Assembly (NCBI GenBank): GCA_040219275.1
Contig: JAVJSU010000023.1
Coordinates: forward strand, 186,001 to 250,000
Direction of reading: 5' to 3'
DNA: 64,000 bases
Origin: JAVJSU01 sp040219275
GTDB taxonomy: Bacteria > Chloroflexota > Anaerolineae > Aggregatilineales > Phototrophicaceae
The first letter of the stretch is position 1; each line of letters begins with the position of its first letter. The translations under genes were made by a program, and so were the position numbers. Below the pieces are notes generated by a model, which was not told the origin of the DNA, made no database searches, and was given only the letters and a program-made list of their open reading frames with translations. Below are positions 23,153-32,172 of the stretch, in pieces.

Positions 23153-24171
23153 TGACTGCTATGAGGACTCCACCACCCAACCCGATCCCGCTAATGATTA
23201 TTTCTGGCTTTCTGGGTGCAGGGAAAACCACACTGCTCAATCACATTTTAAGCGCCGAGCATGGGCTGAAAATCGCCGTACTGGTCAATGATTTTGGCGC
23301 GATTAATATTGACTCACAATTGGTGGTGGGCGTTCAGGGGCAAACGGTGACGCTTTCTAACGGGTGTATTTGCTGTACGATCCGCGATGACCTCAAACAG
23401 GAAGTTTTACGCTTATTTGAATTGTCTGAACCGCCGGAATACGTCATTATCGAGACGAGTGGTGTGTCTGATCCGGTGGCGGTGGCGGCGACCTTCCATG
23501 ATCCTGAGTTGCGGGCGCGGATACGCGTGGATTGCATTCTGACGGTGGTTGACGCGGATACGATCCTCGAAAATCTCGATTTGCATGATGGGCTGGCACG
23601 AGCGCAAATCTCTGTGGCGGATATTGTGCTGGTCAATAAAGTTGATCTGGTGGATGCTGTTCGGCTTGATGCGATCAGGCATGTGTTTGAGGACATTATC
23701 CCGCAGGCACATATTTTGACGGCTGAAAATGCCCGTGTTCCGCTGGAATTGGTGATTGAAACAGGACGCTTTCAGCCGGAAACCTTGACCGGATTGGATG
23801 CGAAGGCTGTGCATGTGCATAGCGCGAGCGCTGAGGCGCATCAACATGGGCATGAACTGATTTTTGATACGTGGAGTTGGATGACTTCAGAGCCGTTGTC
23901 GCTGGGCAAGTTCGGTGAATTTATTGAACAGTTACCGAAATCCATCGTGCGCGTTAAAGGCTTGCTGTGCTTTGAGGAAAGACCGGGTCAGATTGGCGAG
24001 TTACACATCGTCGGTAATCGTGCAACGCTCAAAATGCGTGTGCTGGACGAGGGGCAATCTGTAGATCAATCGCAAATTGTTTTTATCGGCACACACGAAG
24101 GCGTGGATGTTCACCTACTAGAAACGACTCTCAACGCCTGTATTGTAGATGTAGAGAATTTACCACTTTAA
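23152..24171 (+). CDS. COG0523 (CobW/G3E) GTPase, probable metallochaperone
   Basis: The 339-residue protein is a G3E GTPase: Walker A SGFLGAGKTTLLNHIL near residue 20, NDFGAINIDSQL, the metal-binding SNGCICCTIRDDL, VIIETSGVSDPVAV, and VLVNKVDLVD (NKxD). The C-terminal part holds a CobW_C domain (VRVKGLLCFE) after a short His-rich run (VHVHSASAEAHQHGHE). Family members insert zinc, cobalt or other metals into target enzymes. Being coupled to the upstream gene and 27 bases before a metal-dependent hydantoinase-like enzyme, it may load metal there; this is inferred. Confidence 0.92.
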   Translation: MTAMRTPPPNPIPLMIISGFLGAGKTTLLNHILSAEHGLKIAVLVNDFGAINIDSQLVVGVQGQTVTLSNGCICCTIRDDLKQEVLRLFELSEPPEYVIIETSGVSDPVAVAATFHDPELRARIRVDCILTVVDADTILENLDLHDGLARAQISVADIVLVNKVDLVDAVRLDAIRHVFEDIIPQAHILTAENARVPLELVIETGRFQPETLTGLDAKAVHVHSASAEAHQHGHELIFDTWSWMTSEPLSLGKFGEFIEQLPKSIVRVKGLLCFEERPGQIGELHIVGNRATLKMRVLDEGQSVDQSQIVFIGTHEGVDVHLLETTLNACIVDVENLPL

Positions 24172-24198
24172 TAGAGATGGCAATTAAAGGACAGAATC

Positions 24199-25671
24199 AT
24201 GGCTGATGGTCAATTAGATGTACTGGTAAAAAATGTCCGTGTGGTCAGACCGAACACGACAACTGTTGAAACAATGGATGTGGGCATTAAAGATGGTAAA
24301 TTCGCCGAGATCGCGCCGAATATTGCGGCAGACTCTGCCAATGAAGTGATTGATGGCAAGGGTTTGCTGGCGTTCCCCGGTCTGGTGGATGCTCACACGC
24401 ATCCGGGCATTTATGCGCCACTGGTTGAAGATGCGCCGACAGAAAGCCGTGCCGCCGCGATGGGTGGCGTGACGACCATGCTGGCGTACTTCCGCACCGG
24501 ACAATATTATTTAAACAAAGCCGGATCGTATAAAGATTTTTTCCCTGAAGTGCTGGAAATTTCCGATGGGCGTTATTACGTCGATTATAGTTATCATCTC
24601 GCACCGATCAGCCCGTCCCATATTGGCGAGATGGAAATGCTGGCGACAGAAATGGGCGTGCCATCGTTCAAGATTTTTATGTTTTACGGTGGCTACGGGT
24701 TGCATGGAAAGTCGAATCAGCAACATAAATTTTTGATGATCGAAGAAGATGAAAAATATGATTTCGCGCATTTTGAATTCATCATGCGGGAAGCCAGCCG
24801 ACTGATTAAAGCCTATCCTGAGATTGCGGATACGATCAGCGTGAGCTTGCATTGTGAAGTTGCGGATATTTTGAATGCTTATACCAGTATTGTGCAGAAA
24901 GAGGGCAAATTGGACGGTCTGCACGCGTATAGTCAGGCGCGTCCACCGCACTCTGAAGGGCTGGCGGTGTGGATTGCGTCGTATCTGGCGTATGAAACGG
25001 ATTGCGTGAATATCAACCTGTTGCATCTGAGTTCGCGCAAGGCACTGGAAGCGGCGATGATGATGCAACAAATTTTCCCGCATATTAACTTCCGGCGGGA
25101 GGTGACGGTGGGGCATTTGTTGCTGGATGTGGATAATACCAACGTGTATGCGAAGGTCAACCCGCCCATTCGCCCGCGTGAGGATGTAGAATTTTTGTGG
25201 CAAGCGGTGCTGGATCGTCAAGTCCATTGGATTGTGAGCGATCATGCCTGCTGTTCGGAGGAATTAAAGGTTAGCCCGACGGATAAAGATAATATCTGGC
25301 TGGCAAAATCCGGCTTTGGCGGGACGGAGTGGTTGCTTTCCGGCGTGTTCAGCGAAGGAAGCAAACGCGGGATGACCTATAATCACATGGCGGAAATGCT
25401 GAGTTGGAATCCTGCACAACGTTATGGGTTGTTCAACAAGGGGGATATTGCTGTCGGTTATGATGCTGACCTCGTGTTGCTTGATCCGAGCGAAACCTTC
25501 GTGGTGCATGGCGCGGATTCACCTTCGGGGCAGGGGTATACACCGTTTGAAGGGCAAGAACTGACGGGAAAGGTGAAGAGTACCCTTGTGCGCGGGAATC
25601 TGGTCTATCACAATGGCGCGATGCAAGGCGATCCTATCGGGCAATTCCAGAAACGTCCGGTTGGGAAGTGA
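24199..25671 (+). CDS. Hydantoinase/dihydropyrimidinase-like amidohydrolase
   Basis: The 490-residue enzyme belongs to the cyclic amidohydrolase group: the metal-binding FPGLVDAHTHPGIYAP at residue ~65, GVTTMLAYFRTG, a carbamylated-Lys candidate in VPSFKIFMFYGGYG, SLHCEV and LLHLSSRKALEAA as later histidines, and VSDHACCSE for the catalytic Asp. The C-terminal YDADLVLLDPSE and RGNLVYHNG are normal. These enzymes open cyclic amides such as hydantoins, dihydropyrimidines or allantoin; the substrate is not certain. AAAGGA lies before the ATG. Confidence 0.9.
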   Translation: MADGQLDVLVKNVRVVRPNTTTVETMDVGIKDGKFAEIAPNIAADSANEVIDGKGLLAFPGLVDAHTHPGIYAPLVEDAPTESRAAAMGGVTTMLAYFRTGQYYLNKAGSYKDFFPEVLEISDGRYYVDYSYHLAPISPSHIGEMEMLATEMGVPSFKIFMFYGGYGLHGKSNQQHKFLMIEEDEKYDFAHFEFIMREASRLIKAYPEIADTISVSLHCEVADILNAYTSIVQKEGKLDGLHAYSQARPPHSEGLAVWIASYLAYETDCVNINLLHLSSRKALEAAMMMQQIFPHINFRREVTVGHLLLDVDNTNVYAKVNPPIRPREDVEFLWQAVLDRQVHWIVSDHACCSEELKVSPTDKDNIWLAKSGFGGTEWLLSGVFSEGSKRGMTYNHMAEMLSWNPAQRYGLFNKGDIAVGYDADLVLLDPSETFVVHGADSPSGQGYTPFEGQELTGKVKSTLVRGNLVYHNGAMQGDPIGQFQKRPVGK

Positions 25672-25699
25672 TTTACTGATTGAACCTCGCCCTTAGCAT

Positions 25700-25719
25700 C
25701 TCTCCAAAACTTGGCAGAG
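25700..25719. repeat. Degenerate CTCTCCAAAACTTGG hairpin repeat
   Basis: CTCTCCAA (25700-25707) pairs with TTGG and AGAG (25711-25719) with one bulged base. The wording, together with the flanking CCTCGCCCTTAGC and GAGGGGAAATGCG, recalls a common intergenic hairpin repeat (CTCTCCC..GGGAGAG). It lies in the 106-base gap between the hydantoinase-like and Dabb genes. Confidence 0.35.
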
Positions 25720-25777
25720 GGGAAATGCGAATTGGGGAATTGTTTACAGTTTTACGCATTCTTAGGAGTTGATACGT

Positions 25778-26065
25778 ATGCTTGTGCATGTGGTGATGTT
25801 GAAGTTTAAACCAGAATTCCCGGAAGCGGCGGCAGAAGTAAAACGCCGTCTGGATGCTTTGCCACCGATTATTGAGCAAATCCGGCAATACGAGGTGGGG
25901 ATCAATATTGTGCCGTCAGATCGGGCGTATGATGTGTCGATTTATTCACAATTCGACTCGTTGGAAACGATGGCGACCTATCAGAAGCATCCGGCGCATT
26001 TAGAGGCGCTGGATTATATCCGCTCGGTCATGAGTGGTATGACGGCTGTAGATTACGAAATTTGA
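25778..26065 (+). CDS. Dabb (stress-responsive A/B barrel) domain protein
   Basis: The 95-residue protein is a Dabb domain: LVHVVMLKFKPEFPEAAAE, a helix ending LDALPPIIEQI, YEVGINIVPSDRAYDVSIYSQF and YQKHPAHLEALDYI. The domain is a dimeric ferredoxin-like fold found in stress proteins and in some catabolic or polyketide cyclases. ATG 25778 follows AGGAG at nine bases; an upstream TTG is in frame. It is the last gene of the cluster, before a strong bidirectional terminator. Confidence 0.9.
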   Translation: MLVHVVMLKFKPEFPEAAAEVKRRLDALPPIIEQIRQYEVGINIVPSDRAYDVSIYSQFDSLETMATYQKHPAHLEALDYIRSVMSGMTAVDYEI

Positions 26066-26086
26066 CGCAGGCTATAAATTGCTAAT

Positions 26087-26128
26087 AAAAAACGATGAGT
26101 CGATTGAACTGTTGACTCATCGTTTTTT
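26087..26128. terminator. Bidirectional terminator between the cluster and sufE
   Basis: A perfect 15-base inverted repeat (26087-26101 with 26114-26128) begins with six A and ends with six T, so it can stop transcription from both sides. It closes the cluster ending with the Dabb gene and also the sulfurtransferase-sufE unit. Confidence 0.95.
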
Positions 26129-26149
26129 GTTTTCGTTTCATGTCGGGTT

Positions 26150-26599
26150 TTAATCTGACGCGAGTTTATCTTTTGCCGCGCCTGTGACCATGCCGACGAT
26201 GCCCATCAAGCCCTGACCTTTACCCATCGAAATTTCTTTGCCGAAAATCTTCAGGATAATATCGGTTTGCACGGCGGAAACCTGATCTAAGGGTTTGCCA
26301 GAGAGTGCCTCACCAAGAATCACGCCTGTCGCCATTGCGGATAATCCCTGCGGATTGAGCACATCAAAATAATATTTGAGTGTGCCGTCCGGTTGATCCA
26401 CCGCCCAGACATAGGCATCTGATTCGCACATTTGAACATGATTTTCTTCTGGATATGGTTGGGTGGCGATCTCTTCAGGGACTTTGACCTCGTTAAAGCG
26501 ATCCGCCATCTCGATCAGATATTCCACGCGATCATTTCGATCTGTGATGAACGAGAATGTCTCCAATATTTCAGCAAGTTCTTCTGGATAATCAGTCAT
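26150..26599 (-). CDS. sufE: SufE family sulfur-acceptor protein
   Basis: The 149-residue protein resembles SufE, which accepts persulfide sulfur from a desulfurase for iron-sulfur cluster assembly. Visible are the N-terminal LAEILETFSFITDRNDRVEYLIE, the conserved Cys in HVQMCESDAYVWAV (usual form VxGCxSxVW), and GLSAMATGVILGEALSG. The C-terminal helix region GKGQGLMGIVGMVTGAAKDKL is less typical. It follows a rhodanese-type sulfurtransferase by 87 bases on the same strand, so sulfur may pass between them in place of SufS. Confidence 0.88.
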   Translation of the reverse strand: MTDYPEELAEILETFSFITDRNDRVEYLIEMADRFNEVKVPEEIATQPYPEENHVQMCESDAYVWAVDQPDGTLKYYFDVLNPQGLSAMATGVILGEALSGKPLDQVSAVQTDIILKIFGKEISMGKGQGLMGIVGMVTGAAKDKLASD

Positions 26600-26686
26600 T
26601 TTTCCTCATTATTGTGTTTCGGCTTGTTTCTACGTCACAATATTTGGACGGCTACAATGCACAGCATCTTACCGTGTTGGGCTGTC

Positions 26687-27550
26687 TTATTTCTCAATCG
26701 GCACGCCGACTGAATTGCCCCATTCCGTCCAGCTACCGTCGTAATTACGGACCTTCGGGTAGCCGAGCAGGTATGTTAACACGAACCAACTATGACTGCT
26801 ACGCTCACCGATACGGCAATAGGTGACTACGTCATTATCGGGGCTGAGTCCCTGTTCTTCTTCGTAGATAGCGCGTAAATCATCAGCGGATTTAAACGTG
26901 CCGTCGTCAGGATTGGCGGCACGACTCCACGGGATGTTGCGCGCGCCGGGGATGTGCCCACCTCGTAAAGCGCCTTCCTGCGGATAGTTGGGCATATGGA
27001 GCAATTCGCCCTTGAATTCGCCGGGGCTACGGACATCCACCAACGGGTTACTGCCTTCAATGTGCTTGAGGACATCTTCACGGAGCGCACGGATGGTGCT
27101 GTCATCACGGTCCGCAGAGGAATAGCTGGTGGGGGCGTATTCGGGGACTTCACGGGTGAGATCGCGTCCTTCTTTTTCCCACTTCAGGCGACCACCGTCC
27201 ATGAGCTTGACGTTATCATGCCCGAAAAGACGGAATACCCAGAGGGCATATGCCGCCCACCAATTATTTTTGTCGCCATAGAAGACGATGGTGGTGTCGT
27301 TGGTCGCGCCGATTTTTGACATTAGGGCTTCAAAACCAGCTTTGTCGATATAGTCACGCTGAAGTTGATCGTTGAGGTCGCTCGTCCAATCGACCTGTAA
27401 TGCACCCGGAATGTGACCGGATGGGTAGAGCAGGGGGTCTTCGTTGGATTCTATGATGCGAATATCAGGATTATTGAGATTATCTGCTACCCAATCGGTA
27501 GAGACAAGAATTTCTGGATGGGCGTATCCACGATCTGCAATGTCTGACAT
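26687..27550 (-). CDS. sseA: Thiosulfate/3-mercaptopyruvate sulfurtransferase (tandem rhodanese)
   Basis: The 287-residue protein has two rhodanese domains. The first (LVSTDWVADNLNNPDIRIIES, GHIPGALQVDW) is inactive and the second (LVDVRSPGEFKGE, GHIPGARNIPWSRA) carries the active-site loop YCRIGERSSHSWFVL, with the Cys that receives sulfur from thiosulfate or mercaptopyruvate; CRIGERS favours thiosulfate. ATG 27550 follows AAGGAG, and an upstream ATG at 27574 is less likely. It is co-oriented with sufE. Confidence 0.92.
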   Translation of the reverse strand: MSDIADRGYAHPEILVSTDWVADNLNNPDIRIIESNEDPLLYPSGHIPGALQVDWTSDLNDQLQRDYIDKAGFEALMSKIGATNDTTIVFYGDKNNWWAAYALWVFRLFGHDNVKLMDGGRLKWEKEGRDLTREVPEYAPTSYSSADRDDSTIRALREDVLKHIEGSNPLVDVRSPGEFKGELLHMPNYPQEGALRGGHIPGARNIPWSRAANPDDGTFKSADDLRAIYEEEQGLSPDNDVVTYCRIGERSSHSWFVLTYLLGYPKVRNYDGSWTEWGNSVGVPIEK

Positions 27551-27657
27551 TTGTTTTCTCCTTGTTAAGGTCAATCTGAATAATGGATTGGCGAAACTAT
27601 GTATATCTTACTTGAGTGCTATTAGCAGTTTGTTAAGCGAAACTTCGCAACTATGCA

Positions 27658-27688
27658 AACAAAAAAGCCAACCGGAACGGCTGGCTCT
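27658..27688 (-). terminator. Terminator of the hydrolase operon on the minus strand
   Basis: On the minus strand AGCCAGCCG (27686-27678) pairs with CGGTTGGCT (27674-27666), one mismatch, then a run of T. It follows the two minus-strand genes at 27857 and 28317; the 168 bases between 27689 and 27856 hold no other recognisable feature. Confidence 0.75.
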
Positions 27689-27856
27689 ACGAAGTCACAC
27701 TTAGATGAACTGACTCAGTGTTGTGGCGACAGCAAACGTCCCGATACTGTAAATATCGCGCACATACAACACATGAATTTTTGGGAGGACGTTTTTTCAC
27801 TCATAATTTAAAGTTAACATGTCTTCTAGACGAATGCAAGACCTCTAACACAAAAC

Positions 27857-28297
27857 TTATGACGGATTTTCATAGCGCAACATGAGCGGGTTGGTATCCG
27901 CGTCGGTGGGTGGGGGGATGTGCAATGTGCCTTCCATGTTATCCAACAACAATGCACCGTCATCCACGCGAATGACGAGATAGGTTTCTCGCGGGACGAG
28001 CACCTCAAAACGGGCGGTGGATAAGCCACTAATCAGAGGTAGACGTTTGGCGGCGATATACACGCCCACATCATCATAATCAGTGGCAACGCGCCAGCCG
28101 AATGCCGCCTGTAGGGTTGCCTTGACTTCGATCATCGGGCGCGACCAACGTTTCACCTGCACGGTTGCGTTATCCGCGTTGAGATAGAAGGTCATTGGTT
28201 TTCCGGCGGCGAAGTAATAGGTGCGGGAATGCAGAGCGAGATCTCTCACTGTTGAGGCGGCATTGAACACGCGCCATACTGTATTTAGTCGTTCCAT
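27857..28297 (-). CDS. Protein of unknown function, beta-strand rich
   Basis: No family is recognised in this 146-residue protein. It has a short helical N-terminus (ERLNTVWRVFNAAS) and then a run of beta strands (YYFAAGKPMTFYLN, ATVQVKRWSRPMIEVKATL, GVYIAAKRLP, RFEVLVPRETYLVIRVDDG, LDNMEGTLHIPPP), a pattern like adhesin/DUF4097-type beta-solenoid repeats. There is no signal peptide. It lies 19 bases after an alpha/beta hydrolase gene and is probably co-transcribed with it. Confidence 0.6.
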   Translation of the reverse strand: MERLNTVWRVFNAASTVRDLALHSRTYYFAAGKPMTFYLNADNATVQVKRWSRPMIEVKATLQAAFGWRVATDYDDVGVYIAAKRLPLISGLSTARFEVLVPRETYLVIRVDDGALLLDNMEGTLHIPPPTDADTNPLMLRYENPS

Positions 28298-28316
28298 ATT
28301 ATTTTGCCCGTTTCTG

Positions 28317-29087
28317 TTATCCGGTTAAGGTTTCCAGCCATTTAGCGATGTTTTCGGCGACGAATTGCGGTTGTTCAAGCGCCATCATATGCCCGCCACC
28401 CTTTACGATGACTAATTCTGCATCAGGCAGGTTTTGCGACAGGTACTCACTATATTTGAGCGGGGTCAGCTGATCTTCTGTTCCGCCAATCACTAATGCC
28501 GATTGTTTGATTTCGTCCAATTGTGCGCGAATATCAAAGTTGTTGCAGGCGTAATAATCATGATAGGTGGTTTCAGCCGGAATTTCCATAAATTGTTGAT
28601 AACTGGCTTCGCGCAAGGCGGCTGATGTCGTGGACGACCACATCCACTGCTTAAGAAGTTCGCCCACTTCAGATTGATCCACGAGTAATCGCTCCAAAAT
28701 GTTGGGATGTACCCGTAATTTCGCGCCTGTTCCAGCTAAGATAATCGCTTTGATGCGTTCTGGATAGGTTAGGGCAAGCGTCTGTGCGATTGCACCGCCC
28801 ATGCTGTGTCCGGCGACAATCACCTGTTGCAAATCAAGCGCGTTCAAAAATGCGATGATGTCTTGAGCATACCCTTGGATTGATTCTCGTCCGTCGCCGT
28901 CGCTTTTGCCGTGTCCGGGTAAGTCTAGCGCGAATGTATTCGCCTGTGGTAAGCGGCGCAACTCCGCAGACCAATCAAGATGGGTGCCGCCTGCGCCATG
29001 AATGAATAGAACAGGGATATAAGGCGTGTTGGTTGTGCGATGATCGGCGTAGTAAATTTTTCCGTTCGGGATTTCTGTATAGGGCAT
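28317..29087 (-). CDS. Alpha/beta hydrolase
   Basis: The 256-residue protein is a typical alpha/beta hydrolase: oxyanion-hole LFIHGAGGTHLDWS, DLPGHGKSDGDG, nucleophile elbow AGHSMGGAIAQTLA, catalytic Asp in GGTEDQLTPL and His in KGGGHMMALEQP. It resembles carboxylesterase/BioH-like enzymes, substrate unknown. It is cytoplasmic and leads a two-gene minus-strand unit ending at the terminator near 27670. Confidence 0.9.
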   Translation of the reverse strand: MPYTEIPNGKIYYADHRTTNTPYIPVLFIHGAGGTHLDWSAELRRLPQANTFALDLPGHGKSDGDGRESIQGYAQDIIAFLNALDLQQVIVAGHSMGGAIAQTLALTYPERIKAIILAGTGAKLRVHPNILERLLVDQSEVGELLKQWMWSSTTSAALREASYQQFMEIPAETTYHDYYACNNFDIRAQLDEIKQSALVIGGTEDQLTPLKYSEYLSQNLPDAELVIVKGGGHMMALEQPQFVAENIAKWLETLTG

Positions 29088-29294
29088 ACTATCCTCAACA
29101 TTAAAGGCTGGATTTTAGCACATTGACCCTTGTTTTCACTCTTTGATTGTCAGCTTAGGCGTAAGTAACTTATTTTTTCAGACATCCTTCATTGACTTGT
29201 GTATATTCGTCGTGCATGATTTTTATAGCGATATTGAACATTGAAAGCTAACGCCGATCTTAAACGGCATTGTAAACCATGGAGAGTTCCTGCG

Positions 29295-30476
29295 ATGAGC
29301 GACAATTCACAATTTAAATCTGAAGACCTATCCAACCCTAAAACGCCCTTTGAGTATTTGCGCCTGTATTTTAGTGGTTTTGCGATGGGATCGGCGGATA
29401 TTGTCCCCGGTGTTTCCGGCGGTACGATGGCATTTATTCTTGGAATTTATGAAACGCTAATTAACGCGATTAAATCAGCCGACACGGACGTGATCCGTAT
29501 GGCGCTGAAATTCGACGTAAAAGGGGTGATTGACCATATCCCGTTCCGGTTTATTATTGCGCTGGGGCTGGGTATTGCGAGCGCGGTTTTGTTACTAGCG
29601 AACCTGCTACATGATTTATTGACCGATCAACCCACGTTTATCTTCGCCTTTTTCGCCGGATTAATTGTCGCGTCAATTCTCGCTATAGGGATCAAGGTCA
29701 AGTGGACATCTTCGGCGATTATAGCTTTCGTCATTGCAACCATTTTTGCGTTTTTACTGGTTGGTTTTAGCTCCGATGAAAATGATCCTGTGGCGGATGT
29801 CGTCCATGCCGTGGAAGATGGTGCGGGCGTAACAGAAGCACAAAATGCTCTCGTGGAAGCCTTGCAAGCGCAAAACGTAGATAATCCGGCGGTGCTAGCG
29901 CAGGAGTTGGTTACCGCCGCAGGAAGTGGTGAGAATCTCGGTGACGTGGAGGATTCGCTCACGGAGTTACTGTATGAACCATCAAGCCCCCTAGTGTTGT
30001 TTTTTAGTGGGATGATCGCCATTTGTGCGATGCTATTGCCGGGTATTTCCGGGTCGTTTATTTTGTTGATTATGGGGCAATATACGGTGGTGCTGGGTGC
30101 GGTCAAAACGTTGGATATTGTGAGCATCGCCGCAGTTGGAGCGGGTGCGGTGGTGGGGATTATTGCCTTCTCCCGTGTGATTAGCTGGCTGTTGAAAAAT
30201 CATGAGGACATCACGATTGCGGGATTGGTGGGCTTTATGCTCGGCTCTTTGCGGTTGATATGGATGCAAGCCGCAAATGGCGTGAGTGTGGTCAGTGATA
30301 CCAATTCGCTGGTGGGTAGTCAGGTTGTGCTGGTGGTTGTACTGGCGGTGTTTGGTTTCTTATTTGTGAGTTTGCTCGACCATTTGCAATCGCGGACAAA
30401 TCCAGTCTTCGCATGGTTCTGGAAGCCTGTTCCGCCGGTAGATGTGATCGCAGAACGCGCCGAAGCCTTAGACTAG
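29295..30476 (+). CDS. DUF368 family membrane protein (PopT-type polyprenyl-phosphate transporter)
   Basis: The 393-residue protein begins with the DUF368 signature GFAMGSADIVPGVSGGTMAF, which repeats later as LLPGISGSFILLIMGQY, indicating an internal inverted repeat fold. At least eight membrane helices are visible. DUF368 proteins are proposed undecaprenyl-phosphate translocases that recycle the lipid carrier for cell-wall synthesis. An unusual ~70-residue acidic soluble insertion (DENDPVADVVHAVEDG to TELLYEPSS) lies between helices near residues 160-230. ATG 29295 is used with GGAGAG eight bases upstream, shorter than the open frame from 29241. Confidence 0.88.
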   Translation: MSDNSQFKSEDLSNPKTPFEYLRLYFSGFAMGSADIVPGVSGGTMAFILGIYETLINAIKSADTDVIRMALKFDVKGVIDHIPFRFIIALGLGIASAVLLLANLLHDLLTDQPTFIFAFFAGLIVASILAIGIKVKWTSSAIIAFVIATIFAFLLVGFSSDENDPVADVVHAVEDGAGVTEAQNALVEALQAQNVDNPAVLAQELVTAAGSGENLGDVEDSLTELLYEPSSPLVLFFSGMIAICAMLLPGISGSFILLIMGQYTVVLGAVKTLDIVSIAAVGAGAVVGIIAFSRVISWLLKNHEDITIAGLVGFMLGSLRLIWMQAANGVSVVSDTNSLVGSQVVLVVVLAVFGFLFVSLLDHLQSRTNPVFAWFWKPVPPVDVIAERAEALD

Positions 30477-30486
30477 TGCGCTGATT

Positions 30487-30789
30487 TTGAGTGAATTCAA
30501 CTTCACGGAACTCCTCAAAATGATCCTGAGCAGAGACACAACCAAACGTGACTCCGCTTTAAAGTCGATATATTTGCTTGATGAAGAAGCGATTGCGCCA
30601 CTCATTGATGAATTTTACGCCGGTGTGAATGAACAGACCGGCGTATTGATTCTTGAGATCATCAGCAAAATTGGCGGGTACGAGGCACGGCAATTACTGA
30701 CCGACATTGCCGATTCGCCTCAGCCGTATCCCTCATGGTGCGATGCCGCAACTGATGGATTAACGCAAAATGGCTGGTTGCCGGATTAA
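30487..30789 (+). CDS. Small HEAT-repeat-like protein of unknown function
   Basis: The 100-residue frame starts at TTG 30487, ten bases after the DUF368 gene, and reads as helical pairs (FTELLKMILSRDTTKRDSAL, AIAPLIDEFYAGVN, GVLILEIISKIGGYEARQLL) typical of HEAT-like repeats. No start codon other than TTG or a Met at codon 12 is available, so the start is uncertain. The stop abuts the stop of the convergent polyprenyl synthase gene, with no terminator between. Function unknown. Confidence 0.6.
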   Translation: MSEFNFTELLKMILSRDTTKRDSALKSIYLLDEEAIAPLIDEFYAGVNEQTGVLILEIISKIGGYEARQLLTDIADSPQPYPSWCDAATDGLTQNGWLPD

Positions 30790-31884
30790 TTAGAATTGGC
30801 GTTCAATCATGTAATGCGCCCATGATTCCAGCAAGGTTTTATATTCTGATGCGGGAACATCTTTGATGCTCGTAATGGCTTCTTCCAGATATTGGCGTGA
30901 GAGCGATTGTGCATGATTAATGCCGCCACGTTCCCGCAATAAGCCGATGACTTCCTGCACTTCGCTATCCGTCGCTAATTCGTTGCCAAGCACACGCAAG
31001 AGCAATTTACGTTCGGGATTGGTCATATTATTCATGCTACCGAGCACAATTAAGGTGCGTTTGCCTTCACGGATGTCTGAACCTACCGGTTTCCCAAGTT
31101 GGGATTCGTTGCCGATTACGCCCAGAATATCATCTTGCATCTGAAAAGCCGTTCCGCATTTGCCGGTAAAGTCGGAGATTGCCCGAATTTGTGGATCGTT
31201 CAGATCCGCTTGATTCAAACCGATGGCGGCTCCAGCACGTCCAGCAAATTCGTAGAGTACGCCTGTTTTTTTCCAGAGCATGTCTATCACAACGGACTCT
31301 TTAACATGATCGAGAGGCGCTTCAGAGAGGGCGACATCAAGCGTTTCGCCTTCGATGAGTAGGGCTTGCACACGCATAAATAGATCATTGATGAGGTTGA
31401 GTGCTAGAGTCGCATCTACGCCGTATTGGGTGTGTATTTTGGTAAGCAGGGAAGCCGCCCATCCCATTTGCATATCGCCGGCGAGAATGGCAACCGCTAG
31501 CCCATAATGCGCGGCTGTTGCATCATCGTAGCCTAATTCTTTCTTGGCGCGTCGGGCAAAATCAGCATGAACGGTAGGCACACCGCGTCGTAACTCATCA
31601 CGGTCAATGATGTCATCATGAACGAGCGTGAAAGTATGATACAACTCGACGGTGCTAGCGGCAGGCAAAGCTCTTTCTTCATCGCCACCGACTAAACCAC
31701 AGGCAAACATCAATACGGCTGGTCGCAAGGACTTACCGCCCGCTTTCAAATAACTATAAACAGCATCAGTCAGATGTTGATGGCTGAATTTCACGCCGTT
31801 TTCTTCAGCAAACATATACGCTTGAATTCGGTTTTGACGTTCGGAAACCGCATCCAGCAAAAGTGAAAAATCCGAAACACTCAT
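30790..31884 (-). CDS. Polyprenyl diphosphate synthase (trans-isoprenyl)
   Basis: The 364-residue enzyme condenses isopentenyl diphosphate with an allylic diphosphate. It has the first aspartate-rich motif in LVHDDIIDRDELRRG and the second in FQMQDDILGVIG, with GKPVGSDIREGKRTLIV next to it. Residues near the first motif (STVELYHTFTLVHDD) include bulky side chains that typically limit chain length, but the product length cannot be fixed by eye. It may supply the quinone side chain or the lipid carrier used by DUF368 nearby. Confidence 0.9.
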   Translation of the reverse strand: MSVSDFSLLLDAVSERQNRIQAYMFAEENGVKFSHQHLTDAVYSYLKAGGKSLRPAVLMFACGLVGGDEERALPAASTVELYHTFTLVHDDIIDRDELRRGVPTVHADFARRAKKELGYDDATAAHYGLAVAILAGDMQMGWAASLLTKIHTQYGVDATLALNLINDLFMRVQALLIEGETLDVALSEAPLDHVKESVVIDMLWKKTGVLYEFAGRAGAAIGLNQADLNDPQIRAISDFTGKCGTAFQMQDDILGVIGNESQLGKPVGSDIREGKRTLIVLGSMNNMTNPERKLLLRVLGNELATDSEVQEVIGLLRERGGINHAQSLSRQYLEEAITSIKDVPASEYKTLLESWAHYMIERQF

Positions 31885-32172
31885 TTGATCTTATTCCCCG
31901 GAAGTTTGGCAGTATGACTGGAAAATTCATAAGGACTTATTCTAACGGAAAATCAGGTTTAATTCCTATGATGAGTTTATTAACAGATTTTAGGCATATT
32001 TGCGGTTGAAAACCTTGATCGCAATGATTTAGTATAAGTAACATTAAATTTATGTGTAAGGTTGATGATACGAAATCATAATAAAGTAAAAATTGAGATA
32101 ATTCGTTAAGCGTTACAGACGATTGAGTGGTAAAATGTGCTGAGAATGTTAGACCAACCGAGTTGACAACGA

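Noticed and set aside
24511..25245. 244-codon minus-strand frame inside the hydantoinase-like gene
   Set aside because: The sequence is His/Arg/Gln-rich, typical of an antisense shadow; the plus-strand frame has full enzyme motifs.
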